From: Fusobacterium sp. JB019
GTDB taxonomy: Bacteria > Fusobacteriota > Fusobacteriia > Fusobacteriales > Fusobacteriaceae
Assembly (NCBI GenBank): GCA_030673965.1
Contig: JAUTCN010000022.1
Coordinates: 1 to 64,000, forward strand
DNA: 64,000 nt
Direction of reading: 5' to 3'
Positions 26,562-35,993 of this stretch are shown one piece after another (the stretch's first letter is position 1; each line of letters opens with the position of its first letter). The notes beneath the pieces were generated by a model. The model did no database searches and was not told where the DNA came from. It saw only the letters and a program-made list of their open reading frames with translations. Both the position numbers and the translations under genes were made by a program.

Positions 26562-27338
26562 ATGAATAAGAATGTTCTTTTGGTATTAGGAAATGGTTAT
26601 AATAGGGAAAATCTTATTAAAAGTGCGCTATATTTAAGAGATAACTTAGGGGTTGAAATAAGACCGATTCATGTGAGGGATGTTAGAAAAAAAGAATTTT
26701 TGCCCAATGCTATTGATGGAATAATGTTAGAACCAATGATAGCAGGGGTAAACAAAGAATGGACAGAATATGAGGATAAAGAAATTTTAAAAATTCAAGA
26801 TTTGTTAAAAAAAAATAGAATTGAAAAAGATTTAGAAATAAAATATGGAATAACTCCTGAAATAGTTATACAGGAACTAAAAAAATCAGATATGCTTCTT
26901 ATAGAAAAAGAAGAAAAATTTACAGAAGATTTAATAGTTTTAATGAAAAGATTTTTCAAACCAATTATAGTTGTTAGGGATAAACCTTTAAAACTAGATA
27001 AAATATCTATAGCTAATGATGATGGAACTAAAGTTAATAAAAGTTTTCAAAGATTTTCAAATATATTTGATATAAAGGAAGTAAGGTCTTTAAAGTTGAA
27101 GGAAACTTCTTCTGATGAAGAAGAAAATTATTTAGAAACATTTATTCTAAACAAGGGATTAAAACTAACTTCTAAACAATTTGAAAAAGAGAATATAGAA
27201 GAATTTATAAAAGAATGTAACAAAGCGGATATATTAGTAATGGGAAACTTAAGTAATTCTTATTTGTTTGAAAAGATTACTAAAAAAATAGGAATAAAAA
27301 TTATGGAATCAGTAGAAACTACTTTATTTATAGCTTAA
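26562..27338 (+). CDS. Universal-stress-like protein of unknown function
   Basis: A 258-residue cytosolic protein without signal peptide or membrane segment. The fold signs are those of an alpha/beta nucleotide-binding Usp pair: an opening strand NVLLVLGNGYNRENLIKSAL, a mid-chain KPIIVVRDKPLKLDKISIANDDG that looks like a second half-start, and ADILVMGNLSNSYLFEKITKK near the end. The usual GxxG-x9-GS/T ATP motif is not clear. It lies 33 bases after gyrA with GGAGGGG upstream and 15 bases before a phosphoesterase gene. No function can be assigned. Confidence 0.6.
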   Translation: MNKNVLLVLGNGYNRENLIKSALYLRDNLGVEIRPIHVRDVRKKEFLPNAIDGIMLEPMIAGVNKEWTEYEDKEILKIQDLLKKNRIEKDLEIKYGITPEIVIQELKKSDMLLIEKEEKFTEDLIVLMKRFFKPIIVVRDKPLKLDKISIANDDGTKVNKSFQRFSNIFDIKEVRSLKLKETSSDEEENYLETFILNKGLKLTSKQFEKENIEEFIKECNKADILVMGNLSNSYLFEKITKKIGIKIMESVETTLFIA

Positions 27339-27352
27339 AGGATAGAATAATT

Positions 27353-27811
27353 ATGAAAATATTAGTTATGTCAGACAGTCATGGAAATTTTCAAAATTTT
27401 TATAATGCTTGTATTAAAGAATCTCCGGAAATTGTACTTTTTTTAGGAGATTTAACAAAAGATGCTTATGAAATAGAAAGTATATTTCAAGATATCAAGT
27501 TCTATATAGTTAGAGGAAATTGTGATTATGATGATTTTAAGTCTGATGATGAAAAAAATATTGAAATAAAAGGAGTTAAAATATTTTTAACTCATGGGCA
27601 TATATATCAAGTTAAAAGAAATTATAAATCAATATCTGCTAAGCTAAAATATGCAGATATTGTTCTTTTTGGACATACTCATGCTAAATATCTAGAACGA
27701 TTAGAAAATAAAATATTGTTTAATCCAGGAGCTCTTATTTTAGGGGAATATGGATTAATTGAAATAGAAAATAATAAACAAATAAAAATTAAACATAAAA
27801 ATTTAGGTTAG
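27353..27811 (+). CDS. Metallophosphoesterase, YfcE/MJ0936 family
   Basis: A small calcineurin-like phosphodiesterase of 152 residues with all metal motifs: DSHGNF (8-13), GDLTKDA, GNCD, THGHIYQ and GHTH followed by FNPGA. Characterised homologs cleave artificial phosphodiesters such as bis-pNPP; the natural substrate is unknown. It is translated 4 bases before the region that serves as the pheS ribosome-binding site, so it belongs to the same transcript. Confidence 0.92.
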   Translation: MKILVMSDSHGNFQNFYNACIKESPEIVLFLGDLTKDAYEIESIFQDIKFYIVRGNCDYDDFKSDDEKNIEIKGVKIFLTHGHIYQVKRNYKSISAKLKYADIVLFGHTHAKYLERLENKILFNPGALILGEYGLIEIENNKQIKIKHKNLG

Positions 27812-27830
27812 TCTTATGTGGGAGGAAAGA

Positions 27831-28847
27831 ATGAAAGAAAAGTTATCTTTGCTTAGTAAACAAGCAAAAGAAGAAATTTTTAATTTGAAAGAGCTTCAGG
27901 AATTAGAAAATTTTAGAGTTAAATATTTAGGTAAAAAAGGACAGTTAACAGAAATTTCTAAAGGAATGAAGAATTTAACAAAGGAAGAGAAACCAGTTAT
28001 AGGTCAAGCTTTAAATATAGTAAGACAAGAAATAACAACTTTAATTGAAACTAAAAAAGTTGAAATTATGGAAATGCTAACAGAAAAAAAATTAAAAGAA
28101 GAGGTAATAGATATAACTTTATCTGGTAAAAAAGTTGAAGCAGGAAGTATTCATCCTTTAACAGAAACAGCTAATTTTTTAAAAAAAATATCTATGGAAA
28201 TGGGATTCGATGTTGCAGATGGACCAGAAGTTGAATTGGTTTCATATAATTTTGATGCTTTAAATATTCCAAAAACGCATCCATCAAGAGATTTAACAGA
28301 TACTTTTTATATATCTAAAGATGTTGTTTTAAGAACTCAAACATCTCCAGTTCAGATAAGATATATGTTAGAAAAAAAGCCACCTTTTAGAATGGTTTGT
28401 GTTGGGAAAGTATATAGACCAGATTATGATGTTTCTCACACTCCAATGTTTCATCAAATGGAGGGACTAATGGTGGGAAAAGATATTTCTTTTGCTAACT
28501 TAAAAGCAATCTTAACAGAATTTGTAAATAAAGTTTTCGGAGAAACAAAAGTTAGGTTTAGACCTCATTTTTTTCCGTTTACAGAGCCAAGCGCAGAAAT
28601 GGATGTAGAATGTGTTATTTGTAAAGGAAAAGGATGTAGAGTTTGTAAAGGTAGTGGTTGGCTAGAAATTATGGGCTGTGGGATGGTAGACCCTTCAGTA
28701 TTAGAAGGAGTTGGATATAATCCAGAAGAAGTTTCAGGGTTTGCATTTGGAATGGGTATAGAAAGAATAACTATGCTTAGACATGGAATAGATGATTTAA
28801 GAGCATTCTTTGAAAATGATATGAGATTTTTAAAACAATTTAAGTAG
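27831..28847 (+). CDS. pheS: Phenylalanine--tRNA ligase alpha subunit
   Basis: PheS carries the catalytic class II core of the heterotetrameric synthetase. The 338 residues open with the coiled-coil tRNA-binding arm and contain motif 1 (SIHPLTETANFLKK), motif 2 (FRMVCVGKVYRPDYDVSHTPMFHQMEG) and motif 3 (GFAFGMGIERITML). A zinc-like cluster CVICKGKGCRVCKGSG, seen in many PheS, is present. ATG 27831 is chosen over in-frame ATG 27816, because GGGAGGAAAG lies directly upstream of it. pheT follows after 15 bases. No T-box leader is near, since the pair is embedded in a longer operon. Confidence 0.97.
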   Translation: MKEKLSLLSKQAKEEIFNLKELQELENFRVKYLGKKGQLTEISKGMKNLTKEEKPVIGQALNIVRQEITTLIETKKVEIMEMLTEKKLKEEVIDITLSGKKVEAGSIHPLTETANFLKKISMEMGFDVADGPEVELVSYNFDALNIPKTHPSRDLTDTFYISKDVVLRTQTSPVQIRYMLEKKPPFRMVCVGKVYRPDYDVSHTPMFHQMEGLMVGKDISFANLKAILTEFVNKVFGETKVRFRPHFFPFTEPSAEMDVECVICKGKGCRVCKGSGWLEIMGCGMVDPSVLEGVGYNPEEVSGFAFGMGIERITMLRHGIDDLRAFFENDMRFLKQFK

Positions 28848-28862
28848 GAGAGTGGATAGGTA

Positions 28863-31253
28863 ATGTTAATTTCGTTAGAATGGCTTAAACAATATGTAGA
28901 TATAAAAGAAAATATAAATGAGTTAGAAAATGCTTTAACGATGATAGGTCAAGAAGTGGAAGCGATAAATATACAAGGTGAAGATTTGGATAATGTTGTG
29001 ATAGGCCACATAGTTGAATATGGTAGGCATCCTGAAGCAGATAAATTATCTTTATTAAAAGTTGATGTTGGAGAGGAAGAAAATCTTCAAATAATTTGTG
29101 GAGCTTCTAATCATAAATTAGGAGATAAAGTTGTAATTGCAAAAATTGGTGCAGTTTTACCAGGAAATTTTAAAATAAAGAAAAGTAAAATAAGAGGAAT
29201 AGAATCACAAGGAATGTGTTGTTCAGATGAAGAGCTGGGCTTAGGAAAAGACTCTTCAGGAATAATAATATTACCAGAGAATGCTCCAATAGGTGAGGAA
29301 TATAGACAATATGCGGGATTAAATGATGTTGTTTTTGAATTAGAAATAACTCCAAATAGACCAGATTGCTTATCTCATATAGGAATAGCAAGAGAGATAG
29401 CAGCTTATTATGGAAGAAAAGTAAAGTATCCTCATGCAGAAGTATTTGAATCTTTAGATGATATTGAAAATAATATAAAGATTGATATAGAAGATAAAGA
29501 AAGATGTAAAAGGTATGCAGGAAGAGTAATTAGAGGAATTAAGGTAAAAGAATCTCCAGAGTGGTTAAAGAAAAGAATAACTTCAATGGGATTAAATCCA
29601 GTTAATAATATAGTAGATATTACAAATTTTGTAATGTTTGAATATAACCAACCAATACATACTTATGATTTAAGTAAGTTAGAGGGGAATAATATAATAG
29701 TAAGAAAAGGTAAAGAAGGAGAAAAATTAGTAACTTTAATGGATCAGGAAGTTGAATTAAATGGAGAATTAGTTATAGCTGATGCTCAAAAGCCAATTGG
29801 TTTAGCAGGAGTTATAGGAGGAGCTAATACTTGTATAAAGGAAGAGACTACAGATTTATTTTTAGAAGTAGCTTATTTTGAACCAGATGATATTAGAAAA
29901 AATTCTAAAAAATTAGGAATATTTACGGATGCTTCGTATAGATTTGAAAGAGGCTTAGATATTGATAATATAGAAGAAGTTTTAGAAAGAGCAACATATT
30001 TAATTGAAGAGCTTGCAGGAGCAAAAATTATAGGAAAAGCAAAAGATTGTTATTTAGAAAAGGCAACAAGAAAAGAAATTCCTTTAGACATGAATAAATT
30101 GAAGAAGTTTATGGGGAAAGAGATAGAAGCTCAAGACGGAATTAAAATTTTAACAAACTTAGGTTTAGAAGTTAAAACTTCTTTAGGGGAAGGTGCGGTA
30201 GTAGTTGTTCCTCCTTTATATAGACAAGATTTATCGAGACCTGCAGATTTATATGAAGAAGTTATACGTATGTATGGATTTGAAAATATTGAAAATAAAA
30301 TGCCAATAGAAGATATAACTGCAGGTAAGAAAGATCAAACAATTTCTTTAATGGATGAAACTAAAGAAATGTTGGCTAAAATAGGATTACAAGAAGTTAT
30401 AAACTATAGTTTTATTCCAAAGGAAGTTAATAATATTTTTGAAATAAATAAAAATGAATTAATGATATTAAATCCAATAGTTGAAACAATGTCTATGATG
30501 AGACCATTTTTAGCTTATAGTATTTTATCTAATATAAAAGAAAATTTAAATAGGAATCAAAATTCAATAAAAATATTTGAAGTATCTAAAGTTTTTGAAA
30601 AGACAGAAGATCTATTGGCTAAAGAAGAAGTTCACATGGCCATTGGAATTTCAGGAAGAGAAGAAAGAGATCTTTGGAATTCAAAACCAGAATCATACGA
30701 CTTCTATACATTAAAAGGATATGTAGAAGAGTTTATGAAACAAGTTGGAGTTAAGAATTATAAAGTTGAAAGGACGGATAATAAAAATTATCATCCTGGA
30801 AGAGCTGCAGATATTAAAATAGGAAAAGTTTTAGTAGGAACTTTTGGAGAGATACATCCAAAAGTATCTGAAAAATTAGAAATAGAAAGAGAAAGAGCTT
30901 ATATTGCTGAAATTAATTTATCTTTATTAGAAAGATATATGAAAAAGAAAAGTAAATATGAAAAAGTAGTTAAATATCCGGAAGTAAGTAGAGATTTAGC
31001 AATTGTTTTAGAGGAAAATATATTAGTAGGAGAAATGATAACAGCGATTGAAAAAAGTTCATCTTATATAGAAAGTGTTAATCTATTCGACATTTATAAA
31101 GGCGAACATATAGAAAAAGGGAAGAAATCAGTTGCTATAGGAATAATATTAAGAAAAAAAGAAGGAACTTTATCAGAAGAAGAAATATTAAAAGTTCAAG
31201 AGAAAGTTTTATCGTTAATTGAGAAAAAATTTAAAGGAGAGATAAGAAAATAA
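28863..31253 (+). CDS. pheT: Phenylalanine--tRNA ligase beta subunit
   Basis: PheT provides the editing and tRNA-binding parts. The 796 residues contain the N-terminal OB-fold tRNA-binding domain (about 38-150: VVIGHIVEYGRHPEADKLSL), the B3/B4 editing domain (about 205-370, QPIHTYDLSKL, GLAGVIGG), the B5 domain (from about 400), a catalytic-like core and a C-terminal ferredoxin-fold anticodon-binding domain (VKYPEVSRDLAIVLEE). Length is the normal full-size form. It follows pheS by 15 bases. Confidence 0.97.
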   Translation: MLISLEWLKQYVDIKENINELENALTMIGQEVEAINIQGEDLDNVVIGHIVEYGRHPEADKLSLLKVDVGEEENLQIICGASNHKLGDKVVIAKIGAVLPGNFKIKKSKIRGIESQGMCCSDEELGLGKDSSGIIILPENAPIGEEYRQYAGLNDVVFELEITPNRPDCLSHIGIAREIAAYYGRKVKYPHAEVFESLDDIENNIKIDIEDKERCKRYAGRVIRGIKVKESPEWLKKRITSMGLNPVNNIVDITNFVMFEYNQPIHTYDLSKLEGNNIIVRKGKEGEKLVTLMDQEVELNGELVIADAQKPIGLAGVIGGANTCIKEETTDLFLEVAYFEPDDIRKNSKKLGIFTDASYRFERGLDIDNIEEVLERATYLIEELAGAKIIGKAKDCYLEKATRKEIPLDMNKLKKFMGKEIEAQDGIKILTNLGLEVKTSLGEGAVVVVPPLYRQDLSRPADLYEEVIRMYGFENIENKMPIEDITAGKKDQTISLMDETKEMLAKIGLQEVINYSFIPKEVNNIFEINKNELMILNPIVETMSMMRPFLAYSILSNIKENLNRNQNSIKIFEVSKVFEKTEDLLAKEEVHMAIGISGREERDLWNSKPESYDFYTLKGYVEEFMKQVGVKNYKVERTDNKNYHPGRAADIKIGKVLVGTFGEIHPKVSEKLEIERERAYIAEINLSLLERYMKKKSKYEKVVKYPEVSRDLAIVLEENILVGEMITAIEKSSSYIESVNLFDIYKGEHIEKGKKSVAIGIILRKKEGTLSEEEILKVQEKVLSLIEKKFKGEIRK

Positions 31254-31275
31254 ATAAAAAGTAAGGAGGGGTAAA

Positions 31276-32481
31276 ATGGATTCGTTAAAAGAGTTATTCA
31301 AAATTGGAAATGGACCTTCTAGTTCGCATACTATGGGACCAGAAAGAGCTGCAAGAAAATTTAAAAAAGAGGTTAGTAATGCAGAAAAATACAAGGTGGA
31401 GCTCTACGGTTCATTAGCCCTTACTGGAAAAGGACATTTAACAGACTGGATAGTTGAGAAAACTTTAGGTAAAGAAAAAACTGAGATTATTTGGAAGCCT
31501 GAATTTATTCATCCTTTTCATCCTAATGCAATGAAATTTTTTGCGTATGATAAAAATGGGGATGAAATAAAAAATTGGTTAGTTTTTTCAGTTGGTGGAG
31601 GAACTATTATAGAAGAAGGACAAGAAAGAAATTCAAGGTCAACTGTTTATCCTTTAAAAAAAATGGATGATATATTAGAGTGGTGTGAATCTAATAAAAA
31701 GGAATTGTGGGAATATGTGTTCCAATATGAAGATAAAAATATAAAATTATTTCTATTAGATATATGGCAAGCAATGAAAGAAGCTGTAGAAAGAGGAATA
31801 ATTAAAGAAGGAGTTCTTCCTGGAAGTATCGGGTTAAAGAGAAGAGCAGCAGTATTTTATAAAAAAGCCAGAACAGAAGGGAAAGTAAGAGCTTTTAGAG
31901 GAAAACTATTTGCTCATACTTTAGCTGTTTCAGAAGAAAATGCTGCAGGAGGAAGAGTTGTAACAGCTCCTACTTGTGGAGCGGCAGGAGTTATTCCAGG
32001 TACTTTATATACTTTAGTAGGAACTTTTGAATTATCTGATGATGAAATAGTAAAAGCGTTAGCTATAGCGGGTCTTATAGGAAATATAGTTAAAGAAAAT
32101 GCTAGTATATCTGGAGCTGAAGCAGGATGTCAAGCTGAAGTAGGAACAGCATGTGCTATGGCAGCAGGAATGGCAACCTTTATAATGGGAGGAACAAAAG
32201 AACAAATAGAGTATGCTTCAGAGATGGCTTTGGAGCATAGTTTAGGATTAACTTGCGATCCTGTTGGAGGTTATGTGCAAATTCCATGTATAGAAAGAAA
32301 TGCATCAGCAGCAGCCAGAGCTTTAGATACAGCTAATTATGCTATATATACCGATGGAATTCATTCTGTTTCTTTTGATGATGTGGTAATTACAATGAAA
32401 GAAACAGGAAAAGATATGAAAAAAGAATATAGGGAAACTTCATTGGGAGGATTAGCAAAATATTATTGTCCTCATTGTTAA
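31276..32481 (+). CDS. sdaA: L-serine ammonia-lyase, iron-sulfur dependent, single chain
   Basis: The enzyme deaminates serine to pyruvate and ammonia with a 4Fe-4S cluster. The 401 residues begin with the beta domain containing GPSSSHTMGPERAA. The alpha domain has the three cluster cysteines in APTCGAAG (about 233), AGCQAEVG (about 285) and LTCDPVGG (about 327), and the CIERNA motif. A single chain contrasts with the two-subunit SdaAA/SdaAB of Bacillus and Clostridium. The C-terminal CPHC is an unusual extra Cys pair. It sits in the gyr-phe operon, 22 bases after pheT, and suits a serine-fermenting metabolism. Confidence 0.92.
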   Translation: MDSLKELFKIGNGPSSSHTMGPERAARKFKKEVSNAEKYKVELYGSLALTGKGHLTDWIVEKTLGKEKTEIIWKPEFIHPFHPNAMKFFAYDKNGDEIKNWLVFSVGGGTIIEEGQERNSRSTVYPLKKMDDILEWCESNKKELWEYVFQYEDKNIKLFLLDIWQAMKEAVERGIIKEGVLPGSIGLKRRAAVFYKKARTEGKVRAFRGKLFAHTLAVSEENAAGGRVVTAPTCGAAGVIPGTLYTLVGTFELSDDEIVKALAIAGLIGNIVKENASISGAEAGCQAEVGTACAMAAGMATFIMGGTKEQIEYASEMALEHSLGLTCDPVGGYVQIPCIERNASAAARALDTANYAIYTDGIHSVSFDDVVITMKETGKDMKKEYRETSLGGLAKYYCPHC

Positions 32482-32499
32482 AGAAGCTAGGAGAAAGAA

Positions 32500-33066
32500 A
32501 TGAAATTAATAATTGGATTGGGAAATCCAGGTAAAAAGTATGAAAAGACAAGGCATAATATAGGTTTTATGGTGGTTGATGAAATTTCTAGAAAATTAAA
32601 TCTTAATAATTTCAAAGAGAAATTTAAAGGATTATTAATAGAAACTAGTTATAATAATGAAAAATTATTTTTATTAAAACCACAAACGTATATGAACTTA
32701 AGTGGGGAATCGATAGTTGAACTTGTTAATTTTTATAAGTTGGATATTGAAAAAGATGTGATAGTAATTTATGATGATATGTCTATGGATTTTGGAAAAA
32801 TAAGAATAAGAGAAAAAGGTAGTGCTGGTGGACATAACGGAATAAAATCAATTATATCTTTTTTAGGAGATAAATTTACAAGAATTAAAGTCGGTATAGG
32901 TGGAGCAAAAACTGATGATAAGATTATAGAACATGTAATAGGTCGGTTTTCAATAGAAGAAGAAAAAGACTTGGGAATTATAATTGAAAATGTTTCTGAA
33001 ATGACTTTATTGTTAGCAAAAGGTGAAAAAAAAGATAAAGTATTGCAGAAAACTAACAAAAAGTGA
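32500..33066 (+). CDS. pth: Peptidyl-tRNA hydrolase
   Basis: Pth recycles peptidyl-tRNA that drops off ribosomes. The 188 residues contain the active-site histidine at 19 (GNPGKKYEKTRHNIGF), the catalytic aspartate in VIYDDMSMDFGKIRIR and the GSAGGHNGIKSI loop. Length is normal. It is the last gene of the long operon starting at 20178. I see no strong terminator behind it before the rnf promoter. Confidence 0.96.
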   Translation: MKLIIGLGNPGKKYEKTRHNIGFMVVDEISRKLNLNNFKEKFKGLLIETSYNNEKLFLLKPQTYMNLSGESIVELVNFYKLDIEKDVIVIYDDMSMDFGKIRIREKGSAGGHNGIKSIISFLGDKFTRIKVGIGGAKTDDKIIEHVIGRFSIEEEKDLGIIIENVSEMTLLLAKGEKKDKVLQKTNKK

Positions 33067-33097
33067 TTAAATAATACTCAAAATGCTCAAAAAAATA

Positions 33098-33126
33098 TTG
33101 TTAAAAAATTATAAGTGTGGTAAACT
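33098..33126 (+). promoter_or_regulatory. Probable promoter of the rnf operon
   Basis: TTGTTA (33098-33103), 17 bases, TAAACT (33121-33126), with TG plus one base before the -10 hexamer. Both hexamers are imperfect, so the extended TG is the main support. The leader to rnfC would be about 58 nt and ends in AAGGAAGGAG. Confidence 0.5.
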
Positions 33127-33190
33127 CTAGAGGGGATTATTTATTATATTAATTAATAAATTTTATATAAGTTTAAGGAAGGAGATTTGT

Positions 33191-34501
33191 ATGAAGTTTT
33201 TTGGATTCAAGGGTGGAGTACATCCGCCTGATAACAAAGCTCAAACGGCAAAATTAGTAACTGAGGATATGGTGTCACCTAAAATGGTATACGTACCAAT
33301 GCAGCAGCATATAGGAGCTCCATTAGATCCAATAGTGAAAATTGGAGAAAGAGTTTTAAAAGGTCAGAAAATAGCTGACTCGAAGGCATTTATGTCTACA
33401 ACTATTCATGCACCAGTTAGTGGAGTTGTAAAAAAAATCGAAAAGCGTGTTTTTCCTTTAATGGGACAGGCTAATACTGTTGTAATTGAAAACGATGGTA
33501 AAGATGAATGGTGTGAACTTGAGAAAATTGAAAATTGGAAAGAGGCATCAACTGAAGAATTATTAAAGCTTATTAGAGAAAAAGGAATTGTTGGTATTGG
33601 TGGAGCTAGTTTTCCAACTCATATTAAGCTAAACCCACCAAAAGATTGTAAGATTGATACATTATTATTAAATGGAGCTGAATGTGAGCCTTATTTAAAT
33701 TCAGACAACAGACTTATGTTGGAAGATCCAAAGGCAATAGTAGAAGGTATTAAGATTATTAAAAAAATATTAGGTATAGATTCTGCAATTATAGGAATAG
33801 AAGAAAATAAACCAGAAGCAATAGCTAGTATGAAAAAAGTTTGTGAAGGAACAGGAATAGAAGTATTACCTCTTCACACAAAGTATCCTCAAGGAGGAGA
33901 AAAACAATTGATAAAGGCAGCTCTAAATAGAGAGGTTCCGTCTGGAAAATTACCAGCAGCTGTAGGAGTAGTTGTTCAAAACACAGGAACTGCAGCAGCA
34001 ATATATAGAGGAATTGTATTAGGACAGCCTTTAATTGAAAAAATAGTAACTGTTTCAGGAAAAGCAATAAAGGAACCTAAAAATTTAAGAGTAGTTATAG
34101 GAACTCCTTTTTCTGAGTTACTAGAAAAATGTGGAGTAGATAGAGAAAAAGTAGATAAACTTGTAATGGGTGGACCTATGATGGGTATGGCACAATTTAC
34201 AGAAGATGTTCCTGTTATTAAAGGAACAGGTGGATTATTAGCATTGACTGATGAAGAGACTAACTACTGTAAACCTCAAGCATGTATTAGTTGTGGTAAA
34301 TGTGTAGATGTATGTCCTATGAATTTAGTACCATTTATGTATGGGAGATTAGCAATAAAAGAAGAATGGGATAATATGGGGCAATATAATTTAATGGATT
34401 GTATTGAATGCGGTTCTTGTGCATATATATGTCCAGCAAATAGACCATTAACTGAGGCTATAAAAATAGGAAAAGCTAAATTAAGATCAATGAAAAAATA
34501 A
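33191..34501 (+). CDS. rnfC: Rnf electron transport complex subunit C
   Basis: Rnf is a membrane complex that couples ferredoxin oxidation to NAD+ reduction and Na+ or H+ export. RnfC is the NADH-binding peripheral subunit. The 436 residues show the flavodoxin-like NADH site GIVGIGGASFPTHIKL near residue 135, the SLBB region, and two 4Fe-4S motifs at the C-terminus: CISCGKCVDVCP (about 364) and CIECGSCAYICP (about 403). It lacks the long Lys/Ala-rich tail of proteobacterial RnfC. It is first in rnfCDGEAB. Confidence 0.97.
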   Translation: MKFFGFKGGVHPPDNKAQTAKLVTEDMVSPKMVYVPMQQHIGAPLDPIVKIGERVLKGQKIADSKAFMSTTIHAPVSGVVKKIEKRVFPLMGQANTVVIENDGKDEWCELEKIENWKEASTEELLKLIREKGIVGIGGASFPTHIKLNPPKDCKIDTLLLNGAECEPYLNSDNRLMLEDPKAIVEGIKIIKKILGIDSAIIGIEENKPEAIASMKKVCEGTGIEVLPLHTKYPQGGEKQLIKAALNREVPSGKLPAAVGVVVQNTGTAAAIYRGIVLGQPLIEKIVTVSGKAIKEPKNLRVVIGTPFSELLEKCGVDREKVDKLVMGGPMMGMAQFTEDVPVIKGTGGLLALTDEETNYCKPQACISCGKCVDVCPMNLVPFMYGRLAIKEEWDNMGQYNLMDCIECGSCAYICPANRPLTEAIKIGKAKLRSMKK

Positions 34502-34525
34502 TTAGCAGATAGGAGGAGAGAAAAA

Positions 34526-35473
34526 GTGTCAAAAGTATATAATATGGGGCCATCACCTCACATAAGAACTTCAGAAACAGTAGACAAAGTAATGCGTGAT
34601 GTTATTATAGCATTAGTTCCAGCTTTGTTAATGGCTATATATGTTTTTAAATTAAAAGCTGTAATAGTAACAGCTGTTTCAGTTATATTCTGTATGTTGA
34701 CAGAGTTAGTATTTAATAAGATAAGAAATAAAGATTGTACATTACATGATGGGAGTGCTATTATAACAGGGCTTTTATTTGCATTTGTAATACCTGTAGA
34801 TATGCCAATTCAATTTGTAATAATTGGAGCAATTGTTTCAATAGCTTTAGGAAAAATGCTGTTCGGAGGATTGGGACAAAATATTTTTAATCCAGCTTTA
34901 GTTGGAAGAGCATTTATTCAGGCTTCATGGCCAGTAGCAATAACAACATTCTCTTTGGATGGAATGGCAGGACCAACAATGTTAGACGCTATGAAAAGAA
35001 GCTTACCTTTAGGAGATGTTTTAATAGGTAAAGGAAATATATATATTCAAAGTTTAATTGGAAATATGGGTGGATGTTTAGGAGAAACATCAGCATTAGC
35101 CTTGCTAATAGGGGGATTATATTTAATATATAAAAAACAAATTGATTGGAAAATGCCAACAATAATAATAGCAACAGTATTTGTATGTACTTATTTACTA
35201 GGTGCAGAAAATCCTTTAGCTCAAATTCTTTCAGGAGGATTGCTATTAGGAGCATTCTTCATGGCAACTGATATGGTAACTAGTCCAGTAACTCCTAAAG
35301 GAAAAATAATTTTTGCTCTAGGGATAGGATTTTTAATTTCAGTTATAAGAATGAAAGGTGGATATCCAGAAGGGACAGCGTTTTCAATATTAATAATGAA
35401 CGGTGTAACACCTTTAATAAATAGATATACAACACCTAAGAAATTTGGGGAGGTGAAAGCTAGTGGAAAATAG
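34526..35473 (+). CDS. rnfD: Rnf electron transport complex subunit D
   Basis: A polytopic inner-membrane subunit of 315 residues that carries a covalently bound FMN. The flavinylation threonine lies in the conserved stretch ATDMVTSPVTPKG near residue 250. About nine hydrophobic segments can be followed. Related to NqrB. The start is GTG after AGGAGGAG; the end overlaps rnfG by 11 bases, which indicates coupled translation. Confidence 0.96.
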   Translation: MSKVYNMGPSPHIRTSETVDKVMRDVIIALVPALLMAIYVFKLKAVIVTAVSVIFCMLTELVFNKIRNKDCTLHDGSAIITGLLFAFVIPVDMPIQFVIIGAIVSIALGKMLFGGLGQNIFNPALVGRAFIQASWPVAITTFSLDGMAGPTMLDAMKRSLPLGDVLIGKGNIYIQSLIGNMGGCLGETSALALLIGGLYLIYKKQIDWKMPTIIIATVFVCTYLLGAENPLAQILSGGLLLGAFFMATDMVTSPVTPKGKIIFALGIGFLISVIRMKGGYPEGTAFSILIMNGVTPLINRYTTPKKFGEVKASGK

Positions 35474-35993
35474 ATTTATACGTTTTGGATCTGTTTTATT
35501 AATTATAGCAGCGATCTCTGCAGGTTGTTTAGCTGGAGTTAATTCTATGACTAAGGGAGTAATTGAAAAGAATAAAATAGCAACTGCGAATGCAGCTAGA
35601 AAAGAAGTTCTTCCAAAGGCAATAAAATTTGATGAATCATTAGCAAAAGAAAATGAAGGATTAAAATTTATACCAGGAGTAGATTCTTCAGAAAATATAG
35701 TTGGTTATGTAGTAGTAGTGGATCAAGGTGGATATGGAGGAAATATTAATTTTTCTTTAGGAGTAGATTTAGAAGGAAAAATTACAGGGCTAAGAATAAT
35801 GAACCATCAAGAAACACCTGGATTAGGAGCTAAAATTACAGGACTTGAATGGGAAAATCATTGGATAGGAAAAGATAAAACTTGTACTTTCGATAAGTCA
35901 GTAGATGCTTTTGCAGGAGCAACTATTTCTCCAAGCTGTGTTTACGCAGGTATTCAGAAAGCATTATCAGCATATGCGGGGGTGAATAAATAA
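35463..35993 (+). CDS. rnfG: Rnf electron transport complex subunit G
   Basis: RnfG has one N-terminal membrane helix (about 8-28) and an FMN-binding domain outside the cytoplasm. The 176 residues contain the flavinylation site DAFAGATISP, with Thr154 as the probable FMN-threonine. The family consensus is SGAT, so Ala replaces the first Ser. The start is GTG with GGGGAGGTGA upstream inside rnfD. The stop shares one base with the rnfE start. Confidence 0.96.
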   Translation: MENRFIRFGSVLLIIAAISAGCLAGVNSMTKGVIEKNKIATANAARKEVLPKAIKFDESLAKENEGLKFIPGVDSSENIVGYVVVVDQGGYGGNINFSLGVDLEGKITGLRIMNHQETPGLGAKITGLEWENHWIGKDKTCTFDKSVDAFAGATISPSCVYAGIQKALSAYAGVNK

